Assembly: GCA_009756935.1 (NCBI GenBank)
Contig: VZDP01000003.1
Location: 1-64,000 of the forward strand
Length of the DNA stretch: 64,000 nt
Direction of reading: 5' to 3'
Source: Mesomycoplasma ovipneumoniae
Lineage (GTDB): Bacteria; Bacillota_I; Bacilli_A; Mycoplasmatales; Metamycoplasmataceae
Shown: piece by piece, positions 33,624 through 43,670 of the stretch
Numbering within the stretch: position 1 is the first letter of the stretch
Layout of the letters: the number at the start of each line of letters is the position of its first letter
The notes under the pieces: model-generated
The model's database searches: none
Told to the model about the DNA's origin: nothing
The model's input: only the letters and a program-made list of their open reading frames with translations
Position numbers and translations under genes: made by a program

Positions 33624-34791
33624 TTATAACATCATAGCATATTGCTGTGGTGTTTTTCAATTTAAAATCGATTGAATTCTATAGTTGTTGTATCAAAATA
33701 TATAATCTGCAATTATTTTTTTCAAATCTTCAAAAGTTATTTTACTGTAGTTTAACTCATTTAAGCATTCACTTTTTATAATTGAAAATCAATATTCAGC
33801 CTCCCTATTATCCAAAGAATTTCCTATGCGAGACAATGAAACAGTTCCTCCCATTTTATTTATTTTCTTTTGAAGTGTATTGAAATCCATGGTCCGAATG
33901 AATAACAAAATCTTTATCAATAGACCTAAATGTCTTTATATTACCCATAACTAAATCAAGATCATTGTTTACAGATAATTTAAAATCTCTGATTTTTTTA
34001 GTTTTATGCTCAATTATTACAGACAAAAATACATGGTTTTCCTTAACATCTCTGGGAGCTTTTATATATGTAACATCAGTAGCAAAAATATTTCTATTTA
34101 ATTTATCATTGTAGTCGCGTTTAACAATATCCGGTAGTGCGAATTTGGTGTTCTTAATTTCGCTCTTTCTTCTTTTTTTTCTAATTTTGCATACTAAATT
34201 CAATCTTTTTAAATGTCTTCCAAGACTTCGAGGATTAATGTCGATATTATATTTCATAGAAATATAAGCACTCAACCTTAAGCGACCATATCTACCTTTG
34301 TTATCAAGAAAGGATTTTTTAATTATTGCGTCATTTTCGTGCTCTTTTACTTTTATAACTCTAGTTTTAGATTTTGCCACTGATTGTCTGCATACATTAA
34401 AAATTTTTGCAGATTTGCTGTAGGGAATATTTAGTGTTTTGGCTTCACTAAGTTTTCCTGATTTTGATTTATCTTTGTTGGTTTCGTAATATCTCTTAGC
34501 TATTTCTATTAATTCTTCTTTTGTAAATTCGTTTCAATCGGGTTCAATTTGTTTTTTAGGTTTGCCAGTCCCTGGCTTTCTCCTCGCACCCTTTTTATCT
34601 AATAATTGGTCTTGCATACCATTATTATAATATCTAATAATTTTTTTGATTCTTCGAACTAGTTGATCTCTGGTTATAAAATTTGTATCTGGCGAAATAT
34701 CATTTATATAATTTATTGTTTTTTTTAATCCAAATTCATTGTAAATTTTATAAATCATATCAAACTCGTCTTTTTTAAAGTGTCTTGACAT
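33624..34791 (-). pseudogene. IS3-family transposase, frameshifted
   Basis: Starts at ATG 34791 behind AAAAGGAG (MSRHFKKDEFDMIYKI). The N-terminal part has helix-turn-helix segments, and the region usually split as orfA/orfB reads through in one frame. The first catalytic Asp is in FATDVTYI, the second in HSDHGFQYTS. The frame stops at 33856. The third residue (Glu) lies in the other frame: MGGTVSLSRIGNSLDNREAEYWF, continuing to a stop at 33624-33626. Removing one base near 33870 would restore it. As it stands, no active enzyme can be made. Confidence 0.82.
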
Positions 34792-34827
34792 TAGTATTCT
34801 CCTTTTTGTTGCATTTGAAAATTTAAA

Positions 34828-34853
34828 AAAGCTAACACTTTGGGTGTTAGCTT
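34828..34853. terminator. Hairpin in the IS3 leader
   Basis: agctaacac and gtgttagct form a perfect nine-base stem flanked by A and T runs, just upstream of the transposase. It may block transcription entering the element from outside. Confidence 0.6.
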
Positions 34854-34915
34854 TCTCCTTAAACTCGGACAAAAAAGCCAACACCTTAGTGTTAATTTTC
34901 TCTGTCCTGGTTTAA

Positions 34916-35476
34916 AATCCGTGTTTTTTGACTCAAAGTCTTAATTTTGATTATTGTAAAATTAATCTTTTGCAAAAAAATGCTTGGTCTAAAAAAAATT
35001 TCTGCTATAATTACACTCACTAAGAATAATTAATAAATTTTGATATTGAATTAAGGGGGACTTAGTTATGTTTTTTGTCTAATAAAATCAGACAGTGCGA
35101 ATTATCCATTATGTTTTTAAATATGATGGAATGCCTTAAATTTAACCGTTTAGAAATCAACAAATTTATGGCTTTTAATTATTGTTCTTTCAAAACTTCA
35201 TATGTTTTTTTAGGCTCGACGCAAATAAAAACGAGTTTTCTATTTACATTGAGTTTAAATAGTAGTTGTACTTTTTATGATTTTTGGTAGTGTTTTAAAC
35301 TGCTTTTTTAGTTTGCTTTACTCGATTAGTAAGTGGATTTTGCATTCATGAGTGTTAGATTTAAAATTTAGTGTTTTTGCCTTGATAGTTATTTTTCCTG
35401 AGTTTGCCAAAAAAGTTAAAAAGTGCCCAAAACCGGACACTTTTTAAGATTATCTCATCAAACTGGAAAACTCGGG
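34916..35476. mobile_element. IS1634-like element copy D, inverted and truncated
   Basis: Opposite orientation to copy C. Cut at 'aatcc' where the IS3-type element ends, and closed by aaactggaaaactcggg (35460-35476). A second internal end, cctgagtttgcca, occurs at about 35397. The core (about 34976-35270) shows its promoter in forward orientation. Confidence 0.72.
34984..35082 (+). promoter_or_regulatory. Promoter, ribosome site and four-codon frame carried by copy D
   Basis: TTGGTC (34984-34989), 16-base spacer, extended -10 TGCTATAAT (TATAAT at 35006-35011), AAGGGGGA (35053-35060), then ATG TTT TTT GTC TAA (35068-35082). The same arrangement is present in all five copies, on the strand given by each copy's orientation. 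Confidence 0.6.
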
Positions 35477-35638
35477 AATATTAATTTACTTTATTTTTCT
35501 AGATCTTTTAATTTAAAGAAAACTTAATTACAATTAATTTCAACAAAAAAACAAAGGTTTTAGAATTGACCAGTTTAAAAAAGAAACTAATTACCGTAAA
35601 ATTTCAACTGAAATTTTAGGCTAAAAAAACATTAATTA

Positions 35639-37000
35639 TTAGGATTTTTTACTAAAAGCGATATTTCTTGAAATATAATAAACAGATTCGGCAAGTGTAG
35701 GGTGGGTAAAAGCTGAATTTTGAAGGTCTAGAATTGTCATATTTTTGGTTATTGCTAATGCAATTTGGTTAATTAAAGTTGCTGAATCTTCAAGAAAAAT
35801 AGTTGCTGATAGAATTTTATAAGTGTTTTTTTCGTAATTAATTTTGACAAAACCAATTTCAAAATCTAAGTTAGCATGTGCTCTTGGCAAATTTCTTGCA
35901 AAAACTTGCGCTGTTTCAAATTCGATTTTTTCACTTTCTAGCTCTTTTTCACTTTTTCCAACAAATGAAATATCTGGATTTGTATAAATTGCAAACGGAA
36001 TATTGGATTTTACAAATTTTTCGTCAGATTTTTGGTGCAAAATATGTTTTGCAACAACATCTCCATGTTTATATGCGCTTGTTGATAACATCATAATTGC
36101 ATTTAAATCACCAATTGCATAAATATTTTCTTCTGAAGTTTGGAAAAATTCGTTTACTTTTAAAACACCATTGTCATATTTTTCTAGATTTAACTCAGAA
36201 AATGAATCATTATTAACAACTCTGCCAACTGCAAGTAAAATATTTTGAGTTTTATGTTTAGAAACCATTTCGCCTTGTTGAATAAGTAAACCATCAGTTT
36301 CGTATTTTAAAACTTTTGCATTTGTTATGACATTTATTTTATCTCTTTGGATAATTGAATTAACAGCGTCTCTTATTGATTCATCAAAATTGCCAAATAA
36401 TTGATTATTTGATTCAATTATTGTTATTTTTTTGTCAAAGTTAGCATAAAAACTAGCAAACTCAAGGGCAATAACTCCACCACCAATTATTGTTAATTCA
36501 TCAAAATCGTGATAATCTAAAATTAAATCATCAGAAGTATAAACATTCGCTTTTTCGATGCCTTCAATTTGTATTTTTCTTGGTCTACTTCCAGTTGCGA
36601 GAACTATTTTGTCTGCATAAATTTCGTTGTTTTCAGCTTTAATTATATTTTTAGAAACTAATTTTGCTTCTTGGTTAAAAACAGAAACACCTGCACCATC
36701 TAGGGCACCTTTGATTGCTTGTTGCAATTTTTTACTGTTATTGCGTGCATTTTCAAAGACTTTTTCTAAATTAAATATGTGACTGGATTCAAAACCGTAT
36801 TTGTCAGAATTGGACATTAATTGTCTTATTTTTGCAGACTTTAAAATTGTTTTAGTTGGGATGCACCCTCTATTTACACAAGTTCCACCTAAGACATTTG
36901 ATTCAAAAAGTGCGACATTTTTGCCGTTATTAGCTAAAATAGCAGCCAAAGAGTATCCGCCTGGACCACCACCAATTACTGCAACATCAAATTTTTTCAT
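35639..37000 (-). CDS. Dihydrolipoamide dehydrogenase-family flavoprotein
   Basis: 453 residues, class I disulfide oxidoreductase. FAD loop VIGGGPGGYSLA, redox-active pair in GGTCVNRGCIPTK, NAD loop IIGGGVIALEFAS, second FAD motif NIYAIGDLNA, and the catalytic His-Glu in FTHPTLAESVYY. These match the E3 subunit of pyruvate dehydrogenase (Lpd), though without the N-terminal lipoyl domain that mycoplasma PdhD often has. No other pdh gene is nearby, so it may be a stand-alone Lpd, a coenzyme-A disulfide or a related reductase. AAAGGAG precedes the ATG. The 3' side borders mobile copy D. Confidence 0.85.
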   Translation of the reverse strand: MKKFDVAVIGGGPGGYSLAAILANNGKNVALFESNVLGGTCVNRGCIPTKTILKSAKIRQLMSNSDKYGFESSHIFNLEKVFENARNNSKKLQQAIKGALDGAGVSVFNQEAKLVSKNIIKAENNEIYADKIVLATGSRPRKIQIEGIEKANVYTSDDLILDYHDFDELTIIGGGVIALEFASFYANFDKKITIIESNNQLFGNFDESIRDAVNSIIQRDKINVITNAKVLKYETDGLLIQQGEMVSKHKTQNILLAVGRVVNNDSFSELNLEKYDNGVLKVNEFFQTSEENIYAIGDLNAIMMLSTSAYKHGDVVAKHILHQKSDEKFVKSNIPFAIYTNPDISFVGKSEKELESEKIEFETAQVFARNLPRAHANLDFEIGFVKINYEKNTYKILSATIFLEDSATLINQIALAITKNMTILDLQNSAFTHPTLAESVYYISRNIAFSKKS

Positions 37001-37086
37001 ATGTTACTCCTTTTTTCAAGTTAAAATTAATAAATTATGAACAGCAAGCTTTTTAAATAATTTTAAAAAAGAATGCTTGCCTAGTT

Positions 37087-37117
37087 AAATATTTTACAGC
37101 AAAATTGTAAAATATTT
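37087..37117. other. Long AT hairpin between era and the Lpd gene
   Basis: aaatattttac and gtaaaatattt form a perfect 11-base stem with a nine-base loop, in the 250-base gap between two genes on the minus strand. It may end the era operon transcript, although no T run follows. Confidence 0.45.
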
Positions 37118-37251
37118 AATTTATTAAAATTAAAATCTATTTTTAATAAATTTTAATAATTTTTTTTAGTAATTTTAGCACCAAAAAACGCTTGTTTAGC
37201 AATAGTTGCCAAATCAATTATTTAAGAGAAAAATTATACAAACTTAAATTT

Positions 37252-38136
37252 TTAATAGCCAAATTTCTTAATCATTTTAGGGTCATTAAACCATTTTTTA
37301 GCAACAGCTACTCTGTTTTTTAGGACAACTTTTTTACCAAAAATTTCTTCAAGTTCTTTGCGAGCATTAGTACCAATTTGTCCAAGAACTGAGCCAGCTT
37401 TACCGATTATTATTGGCAAATGGGATTTTCTACCGACATAAATTGTTGCATCAATTCGAATACAATTTTTTTCTGATTCATCAAAATTGTCAATGACAAC
37501 AGCGGTTTGGTGTGGAATTTCATCATCAACATTCAAAAGTATTTGTTTTCTTATTATTTCTTTTGCAAAAAAACGCGAACTTTGATCAGTAACATCTAAA
37601 TTATTGAAAAAATGATTTGACGGATAGGCATATTTTTCAATTTGGCTTAACAAATTGGTTCGTAAATCCTCAAAATTAGTTGAAAAAGGTAAAATATTGT
37701 CAAATTCAAGTTCAAATTCTTTCATTTTTTGCGACTGTTTTTCGAAAGTAAACTCGCCATCTTCAATATCAGTTTTAGTAATTATTGCAATTTTGTTTTT
37801 AATATTTGAGATTTTTTTAGCAAAAGCCTGTGTATTTTCATCAATTGGCTCATTAACTGGGTGTAAAAAAAGAACAAGATCTATTCCCTCGAGTGTTGAA
37901 TTTATCGCGAAATTTAGAGAATTACTTAAATTATTAATTTTATTATGAAAACCGGGAGTGTCAACAAAAACTATTTGAAGATTGTCTTTATTATAAATTG
38001 CGTTAATTGCATCTCTAGTAGTTTGGGCTTTTAGACTAACAATTGAAACTGGAAATTGAACAATCGAGTTTATTAGTGAAGATTTACCTGAATTAGGTTG
38101 ACCAATAACTGCAACAAAACATGTTTTTGTATCCAT
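37252..38136 (-). CDS. era: GTPase Era
   Basis: Ribosome assembly GTPase that binds the 16S rRNA 3' end. 294 residues: G1 GQPNSGKSS, G2 region TTRDA, G3 DTPGFH, G4 TKTD, and a C-terminal KH domain with IIGKAGSVLGQIGTNARKELEE. The final lysine-rich KKWFNDPKMIKKFGY is typical. It begins two bases after the cdd stop, and ybeY precedes cdd. The ybeY-cdd-era order, a common Firmicutes cluster for 16S maturation, is kept. Confidence 0.96.
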   Translation of the reverse strand: MDTKTCFVAVIGQPNSGKSSLINSIVQFPVSIVSLKAQTTRDAINAIYNKDNLQIVFVDTPGFHNKINNLSNSLNFAINSTLEGIDLVLFLHPVNEPIDENTQAFAKKISNIKNKIAIITKTDIEDGEFTFEKQSQKMKEFELEFDNILPFSTNFEDLRTNLLSQIEKYAYPSNHFFNNLDVTDQSSRFFAKEIIRKQILLNVDDEIPHQTAVVIDNFDESEKNCIRIDATIYVGRKSHLPIIIGKAGSVLGQIGTNARKELEEIFGKKVVLKNRVAVAKKWFNDPKMIKKFGY

Positions 38137-38138
38137 AT

Positions 38139-38534
38139 TTATAAAAAATCCTTCTTAAATTGCAAAGGGAGAAGTTGATTTAATTTTTTCTCAATAAATT
38201 CTGCTTTTGAATTATAAAGAAAAATGCTAACATTTTCAGAAAAAAATTCAACAAAAACTTGTAAACATTGACCACAAGGGACAATAAACTTACTAGATTT
38301 TGGGCTATAAATATGAATTTCTTTAAAATTTTCAGGATTAACTCCTTGGGCAATTGCTTGAAATATCGCTACTCTTTCGGCACAAATTCCTGCAGGATAA
38401 ACGGCATTTTCAACATTTATACCTTCAAAAGTGCGTCCTTGTTTTGTTAGCAAAATTGAAGCTACTGCAAAATTGGAATAAGGACAGTAGGCATTTTTGC
38501 TTAGTTTTTTTAGGGATTCAAATATTTGTTCCAT
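38139..38534 (-). CDS. cdd: Cytidine deaminase
   Basis: Deaminates cytidine and deoxycytidine for nucleoside salvage. 131 residues with the zinc motifs CAERVAIF (catalytic Glu) and PCGQCLQ, and substrate loop YSNFAVAS near residue 20. Start overlaps the ybeY stop (TAATG), so it is translationally coupled. Confidence 0.95.
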   Translation of the reverse strand: MEQIFESLKKLSKNAYCPYSNFAVASILLTKQGRTFEGINVENAVYPAGICAERVAIFQAIAQGVNPENFKEIHIYSPKSSKFIVPCGQCLQVFVEFFSENVSIFLYNSKAEFIEKKLNQLLPLQFKKDFL

Positions 38535-38989
38535 TAGCGAAAAATCTCCAAATTTTTTAAAATGTTCTCTACTTTTTCGTGCATAAATTTATTATTTTCA
38601 TCATTATCATGATCCAAACCTAGTAAATGATAAAGGCTATGAGCAAAAAGGTATGAAAATTCGCGTTTTTCAGTATGATTATAGTCTTTTGCCTGTTTTT
38701 GAATTTTTGATGGTGTCATAAAAATTTCGCCTAAAAAATGAATTTGCAAATTATTTTCTTCAATTTTCAAACCACTTGGGAATGATAAAACATCAGGAAC
38801 ATAGTCTTTATTTTTGAATTTAAGGGCTAGTTTTTGGGCCTTTTCTTCACTTATTAGCATTAAATCTAGATTAATTTCACCTTGTAAATTTTCATTTTTT
38901 GCAAAAATTTCAAAAATTTTTTTAAACAACTTTAAAAATTTAAACTTAACCTTACTTTGATTCTCAAAATTAATTAGAATTTTCACCAT
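38534..38989 (-). CDS. ybeY: Endoribonuclease YbeY
   Basis: Zinc-dependent single-strand RNase that matures the 3' end of 16S rRNA. 151 residues with the metal motif HSLYHLLGLDHD (H-x3-H-x5-H). Upstream, DVLSFP and FLGEIFM match the family. The N-terminal part is divergent and Lys/Phe rich. It sits directly upstream of cdd and era. Confidence 0.93.
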   Translation of the reverse strand: MVKILINFENQSKVKFKFLKLFKKIFEIFAKNENLQGEINLDLMLISEEKAQKLALKFKNKDYVPDVLSFPSGLKIEENNLQIHFLGEIFMTPSKIQKQAKDYNHTEKREFSYLFAHSLYHLLGLDHDNDENNKFMHEKVENILKNLEIFR

Positions 38990-39006
38990 TTACATTTAAT
39001 TTTATT

Positions 39007-39390
39007 CTATTTTGTAAAAAGATCTAAAAAATTACCTGTATTTTTTAAGAAAAGAACGGCTGGCAGTTGAGTTTTTGGTTTTAATAACAGTGATTTTGTG
39101 AACTCAATAACAAATTCATTCTGTTTTACATTAACAATTTTTGTAATTTCAAGTCTAACTACTCGGTCCTGAAATTGAAATTGGGCAAATGAATCTTTAT
39201 CCATTAAATAATATATGTCTGAATTTACTGTCGCAAATGTTTTATGTTTTTCATCAATTTCTAAAATAAAATTAACGGTCCTGTAGGTTTTTATCTGAAA
39301 AAAATAGTAAAAACTTGCGCCCATCAAAATTAGCAAAAAGACACTAATTATCATTGTTATCTTATTGTTTTGATATATCTTTGATGTCAA
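39007..39390 (-). CDS. Single-span membrane protein coupled to the C39 exporter
   Basis: 127 residues from TTG 39390, chosen because AAGGAG stands six bases before it. A longer frame from 39408 has no such site. One span, MIISVFLLILMGASFYYFF, is followed by about 90 residues of mostly beta pattern (TVNFILEIDEKHKTFATV, EFVIEFTKSLLLK), expected outside the cell. It overlaps the exporter's 3' end by 29 bases. By position it could be a short stand-in for the HlyD-type accessory protein of bacteriocin exporters. The sequence gives no firm family match. Confidence 0.7.
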   Translation of the reverse strand: MTSKIYQNNKITMIISVFLLILMGASFYYFFQIKTYRTVNFILEIDEKHKTFATVNSDIYYLMDKDSFAQFQFQDRVVRLEITKIVNVKQNEFVIEFTKSLLLKPKTQLPAVLFLKNTGNFLDLFTK

Positions 39391-41401
39391 AAGTTTCTCC
39401 TTGGTCAATTACATATCTTTTTGAATGAGAGATCTCGATAAACATTGCATTTTTTTGGTAATTTGAGATTACTTTCTTTAAAAATTCAAAATTTTTTTCA
39501 TCGATGTTTTCAAAAGCTTCATCTAATAAAATTAAGTCAAAATCTTTGGTTAAAAGTTGCAAAATTGCGATTATTTGCTTTTGACCGCTAGAAAAATTTG
39601 AGCCATTGTTAACAAATTTTGAGTCAAGGGAAATTTGCCATTCATAAAGCATTTCCTGAATGTCAAATCGTTGAAAATTATTAATTAAATTCTGAATTTT
39701 TTCAGGATTTTCATTTGTTATAAAAGAAAGAACGCTAATATTAGGGAAATAATTTTGCGATTTTATGTAGCAAATTCGCTTACGCAACTCGTTTTGGTCA
39801 TAATATTTTAAATCAAGATTATTAATTAAAAAATCACCGTTATAAACAATTTCCTGATTTAAAAGTCGTAAAAATGTAGACTTTCCGCTTCCATTTTTTC
39901 CAATTATGTGCAAATTTTCTTTTATTTGCATTTTTTCAATATAAAAAAGTGTCTTATTTTTATAATAACTCACGCTTAAATCTTTTAATTTTATGTCCGA
40001 AATTTTTTGGTGATATTTACCGGTTGTTTCTTTTTCAATATTGAGCACAAAATTTAAAAGCTCAAATTCCTTTAAAAAAATCGGCAAATTAGTGACTATA
40101 TTAACAAATGAAGAAAGCGGATTAATAAAAAAGCTAAAAAAACTTAAAAAAAGTAGTAATTCGCCAATGGATAATTTATTATCAAAAATTCAAAAAGAGG
40201 AAATAACCACAATTAAAATCGGCGCTATTGAAAAAAGAAAATTATTAAAACTTGATAAATAACTCTCTTTTTTCCAAATATTGAATTCTGTCTTTTTATA
40301 ACGGTAATATTTTTCATCAAATTGATGCTTTAAATTTTTATAAACATCATCACGCTTTAAATTTTCAAGGGAAAAAATCATGTCATTTGTGCTTGTCAAA
40401 CTATTTAGTTGATCTTCCATTAAAAATTGGTGATTTTTGGAGATACTTTTTCGCACAATTATGCTAATAAAAAGGTAAATTATGCCTATTCCAATAATTA
40501 AGCCCAAAATTTTAATGTCTATCCACAACAATATAAAAAATGAAATTAAAAAAGTAATAACTTCGTTGAAAATATGATAATAAAAACTGGCAGAAAAAGC
40601 TGCAAAACTTGGAATTAAATTAATCCTTCTAATGTAATCATGATTGTCTAATTTTAAAAGTTGAAAATTTTTACCTGTTTTTAGAGCGTTAAAAAAACGA
40701 TCAAAAATATCTTTTTCGATTTTTAGTTCAATTTTATGAATATATATTTTTTTAATAATGTCCTGTAAAATTCGCCAAATTACAATCCAAGCAAAGAAAA
40801 GACTCACTTTTATGACAAGACCTAAATCTTGTTGGGGCAAAACCTTGTCAATTATTGTTTTCATGAATAATGAAGATAAAAAATTACTAACTGCAGTTAT
40901 AAAAAATAAAAAAATAAGATATCAGTTACTTTTTGACTCAAGGAAAAACCACCAATTATTCCATGACTTATCTTTTATTTTTGATCTTTTATATTCAGGA
41001 TCTTTTTGGGCAAAAATTACAACATTTTGGAAAATTTTTGCCATTGTTTCAGCTTTGATTTTTACTTTTCCTTTTAAGGGATCGATAATTTCAAATTTTG
41101 ATTTTTTTACTTTTGTCAATAAAACATAATGATTTAAATCCCCAGTTTTAATTAGAATAATCGTTGGTTTTACGATGTCTAAGGTTTTTAAATTCTCATA
41201 AGGACCACCGTAAGATTCAAGAATAATTCCAAATTCCTTTGCCAATCGCTCTAAATTAGCGATGTTTATCCCGTCATTTGAATAAAAAGCTTTTGTTTTT
41301 AAAGAGTTTATTGATATTTTTTTATCATAAAAGAAATGATAAATTGATTGAAGAACCGCCAATCCACAATCTTTTAAATCCTTTTGCAAAAATACTTTCA
41401 T
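39362..41401 (-). CDS. Peptidase-containing (C39) ABC exporter
   Basis: 679 residues in three parts. Residues 1-130 are a C39 cysteine peptidase: QKDLKDCGLAVL with Cys12, LNHYVLLTKV with His91, IIDPLKGK with Asp107. Residues about 160-420 have six membrane spans. The C-terminal ATPase has Walker A GKNGSGKST, signature NFSSGQKQ and Walker B LILLDEAF. Such transporters cut a double-glycine leader from a peptide and export it. I looked for a short neighbouring gene with a GG leader and found none. It heads the minus-strand cluster with the small membrane protein and ybeY-cdd-era. Substrate candidates include a bacteriocin-like or signalling peptide encoded elsewhere. Confidence 0.9.
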
Positions 41402-41476
41402 CTTCTGCCCTAATTGTTGTAAAATTAATTAAAATATTAAAAAATAGAAAAATTTAGGAAAAACTAACAAAAAATT

Positions 41477-42673
41477 ATGGAACAATACAAATTTAATCGA
41501 ATTTTCTTAATAGTAACTGATTCGCTTGGAATTGGGGACGATGGTTTTCAAGACGTTTTTGGCGATTCGGGCGCAAATACTTTATATTGTGTTTCAAAAA
41601 CTGGTGAATTAAGAATTCCTTTTTGAAAAAAAATGGGAATTTCTAATGTGGCTAAAATCGAAAATAGTGGCAAAATAAATAAAGAACCACTTGCTTATGT
41701 TTCAAAAATTATCGTAAAATCAAATGCAAAAGACACCCTCGCGGGTCATTGAGAAATGATGGGAATTGAAACTGTTCAGCCTAACCCAAATTTTGATCAG
41801 GGTTTTCCTAATGAACTAATAAGAGAGCTCAAAAAAGCCTTTGATAATCGAGAAATTATTGGCAATAAATCAATTAGTGGGACTGTAATTTTGTCAGAAT
41901 TAGGACAAAAATCTATCGATGAGGGCAAAATAATTGTCTATACCTCACCTGATTCCACTTTACAAATTTGTGGTCATGAAGAAACATTAGGGCTTGAAAA
42001 TCTATATCGCTATGCAAAAGCTGCAAGAAAAATTTGTTCTTCAAGGCCAGAATGAAACGTAGCTCGCGTTATTGCTCGCCCTTATATTGGTCAAAACGGA
42101 AAATTTACACGCACTTTTAACAGACATGACTATGCAAACACACCGCCAAAATCAATTCTTGATAGATTACAGCAAAAAGGAATTGAAACTATAGGAGTCG
42201 GTAAAATTGGCGATATTTTTTCAAAACAGGGACTTGATAAAATTTTTGGACCTGACAGTGATGAAAATAATATGGATATCGCAATTGATATTGCCTCCAA
42301 ATCCACAAAAAATCAATTTATTTTTGTGAATTTGGTCGAATTTGACTCAAGTTATGGTCACCGTCGCGATATTATGGGCTATTGTCAAAATTTAAATAAT
42401 TTTGACATTAAACTAGCAAAATTAGTAAATACACTAAAAGATGATGACTTATTAATTGTTTCTTCTGATCACGGAAATGACCCTTGTTTTCCCGGCACAA
42501 ATCACACACGCGAGGCTTTACCACTAACAATTTTTTCAAAAAAATTCACATCAAAGTCCAAAAAATTAAAAAATCCTGTTGATTCGCTTGCAACTATCGG
42601 AAACATAATTGCCAGAAATTTTCAAGTTGAGCTAGCGGAAATAGGTGAAGATATTTTTGACTCTTTAGAATAA
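41477..42673 (+). CDS. deoB: Phosphopentomutase
   Basis: Interconverts ribose 1-phosphate and ribose 5-phosphate in nucleoside breakdown, working with the cytidine deaminase encoded across the divergent gap. 398 residues, alkaline-phosphatase superfamily: TDSLGIGDD with metal Asp, DSGANTL with the phosphorylated Thr, NLVEFDSSYGHRRD, and SSDHGNDPCFPGTNHTREALPL. Divergent from the C39 exporter with only 75 bases between. Confidence 0.94.
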
Positions 42674-42875
42674 TTATTCCTTGAATTTACAGTTTTAAAT
42701 ATTTTAATTTCAGAATTTTTCCAATAAAAGGGCTAAATAATTGCTACAAATTCTTTTTAATATATTGAAAAATGATAAAATTTTATTAAATTTAAAGTAT
42801 AATTTATTATTTTTTTATAATTAGTCAGATTTAAACTCAATTATCTAGTCAGCAAAAGCAAAAAAGTGGAATAAA

Positions 42876-43670
42876 ATGAATCATTTAAACAAAAAAAATT
42901 CGGCAAAAAACCAAAAATATAGGAATAAGAAAAAAAATACTCTTCCTTATTTTGATCTAGAAGCAAAGGAATTTGCACACGTTTTACAAAAGCAACGCTC
43001 TCTTTTTGTAAGTTCGCTCGACTGTAATAGTTCTAAAAATTTACCTGGTATTTCAAGTCAAAATGACACTCAAGATGGGGTAAAAAATTGTGACATCTTG
43101 AGTGCTCCAAGTTGTCAACATAACAGTAATTTAATGAAAATAACCTATGAAAATCGAGCTTTTTGCTCAAATAGTCAGTCAATAAATTACCAATATAAGC
43201 ATACTAAAATCTCTGAAGACGACGAAGAAAATAGTTGCCTTGAGTTTCAAAGTCTATCCAAACAACGAATTAAAAGAATGGCTAATATTTCAATTATTTA
43301 TGGCTCACAACTTTTTGATCAAAATATTGACATTGATGAAATAAAAAATAAGTATTTTGAAGTCACTTTTGATCAGTTGAAAATACTTACTTTTGTCAAG
43401 AAAAACTATGTTTTTTTGAAGAAAGTCATTACTTTACAGTTAAAATCTAATTGAAGTTGAGATAGAATGTTGCCATTAATTCGATCAATTTTGCTTTTGG
43501 GAGCTGCTGAATTATTTTTCCAACCACGCCGAATTATTTTTAATGAGGCTATTGAAATCACTAAAATTTTTAGCATTGAAGGTGGCGATGAATTTAGTTT
43601 TGTAAATGCTGTTTTGCAAAAAGTATACAATTATTATGAAAACAAGAATCTTCTTAGACCTCAAAAATAA
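42876..43670 (+). CDS. nusB: NusB-like protein with long N-terminal extension
   Basis: 264 residues. The last 130 match NusB: QRIKRMANISIIYGSQLFD at the start of the fold, and WSWDRMLPLIRSILLLGAAELF, IIFNEAIEITKIFS and FSFVNAVLQKV at the end. NusB with S10 binds boxA RNA for antitermination and rRNA synthesis. The first 130 residues are unusual: a basic start (NHLNKKNSAKNQKYRNKKK), then a Ser/Asn/Cys-rich segment without recognised fold. Typical NusB is about 130-150 residues, so this is nearly double. The frame is unbroken from ATG 42876. Confidence 0.8.

Larger units (their letters stand above)
33587..34915 (-). mobile_element. IS3-family element, degenerate
   Basis: Terminal inverted repeats: ttaaactagggcaaag (33587 onward) and, on the other strand, ttaaaccaggacagag, both running on into aaaattaac. 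Length is 1,329 bases. The transposase frame is broken. The element is flanked by two inverted copies of the IS1634-like element, both cut at the same base. Confidence 0.82.

Noticed and set aside
34792..34884. N-terminal extension of the IS3 transposase (MLAFLSEF...)
   Set aside because: It would start at GTG inside the leader hairpin. The ATG at 34791 has a strong AAAAGGAG site.
35075..35290. Recurrent 70-residue ORF (MMECLKFNRLEI...) in copies C, D and E as a possible small protein
   Set aside because: In copies A and B the same frame is cut by stop codons, and the bases are conserved throughout, not only at coding positions. It is better explained as repeat DNA.
39391..39408. Longer start for the small membrane protein
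   Set aside because: The upstream TTG lacks a ribosome site, while the TTG at 39390 follows AAGGAG at ideal distance.
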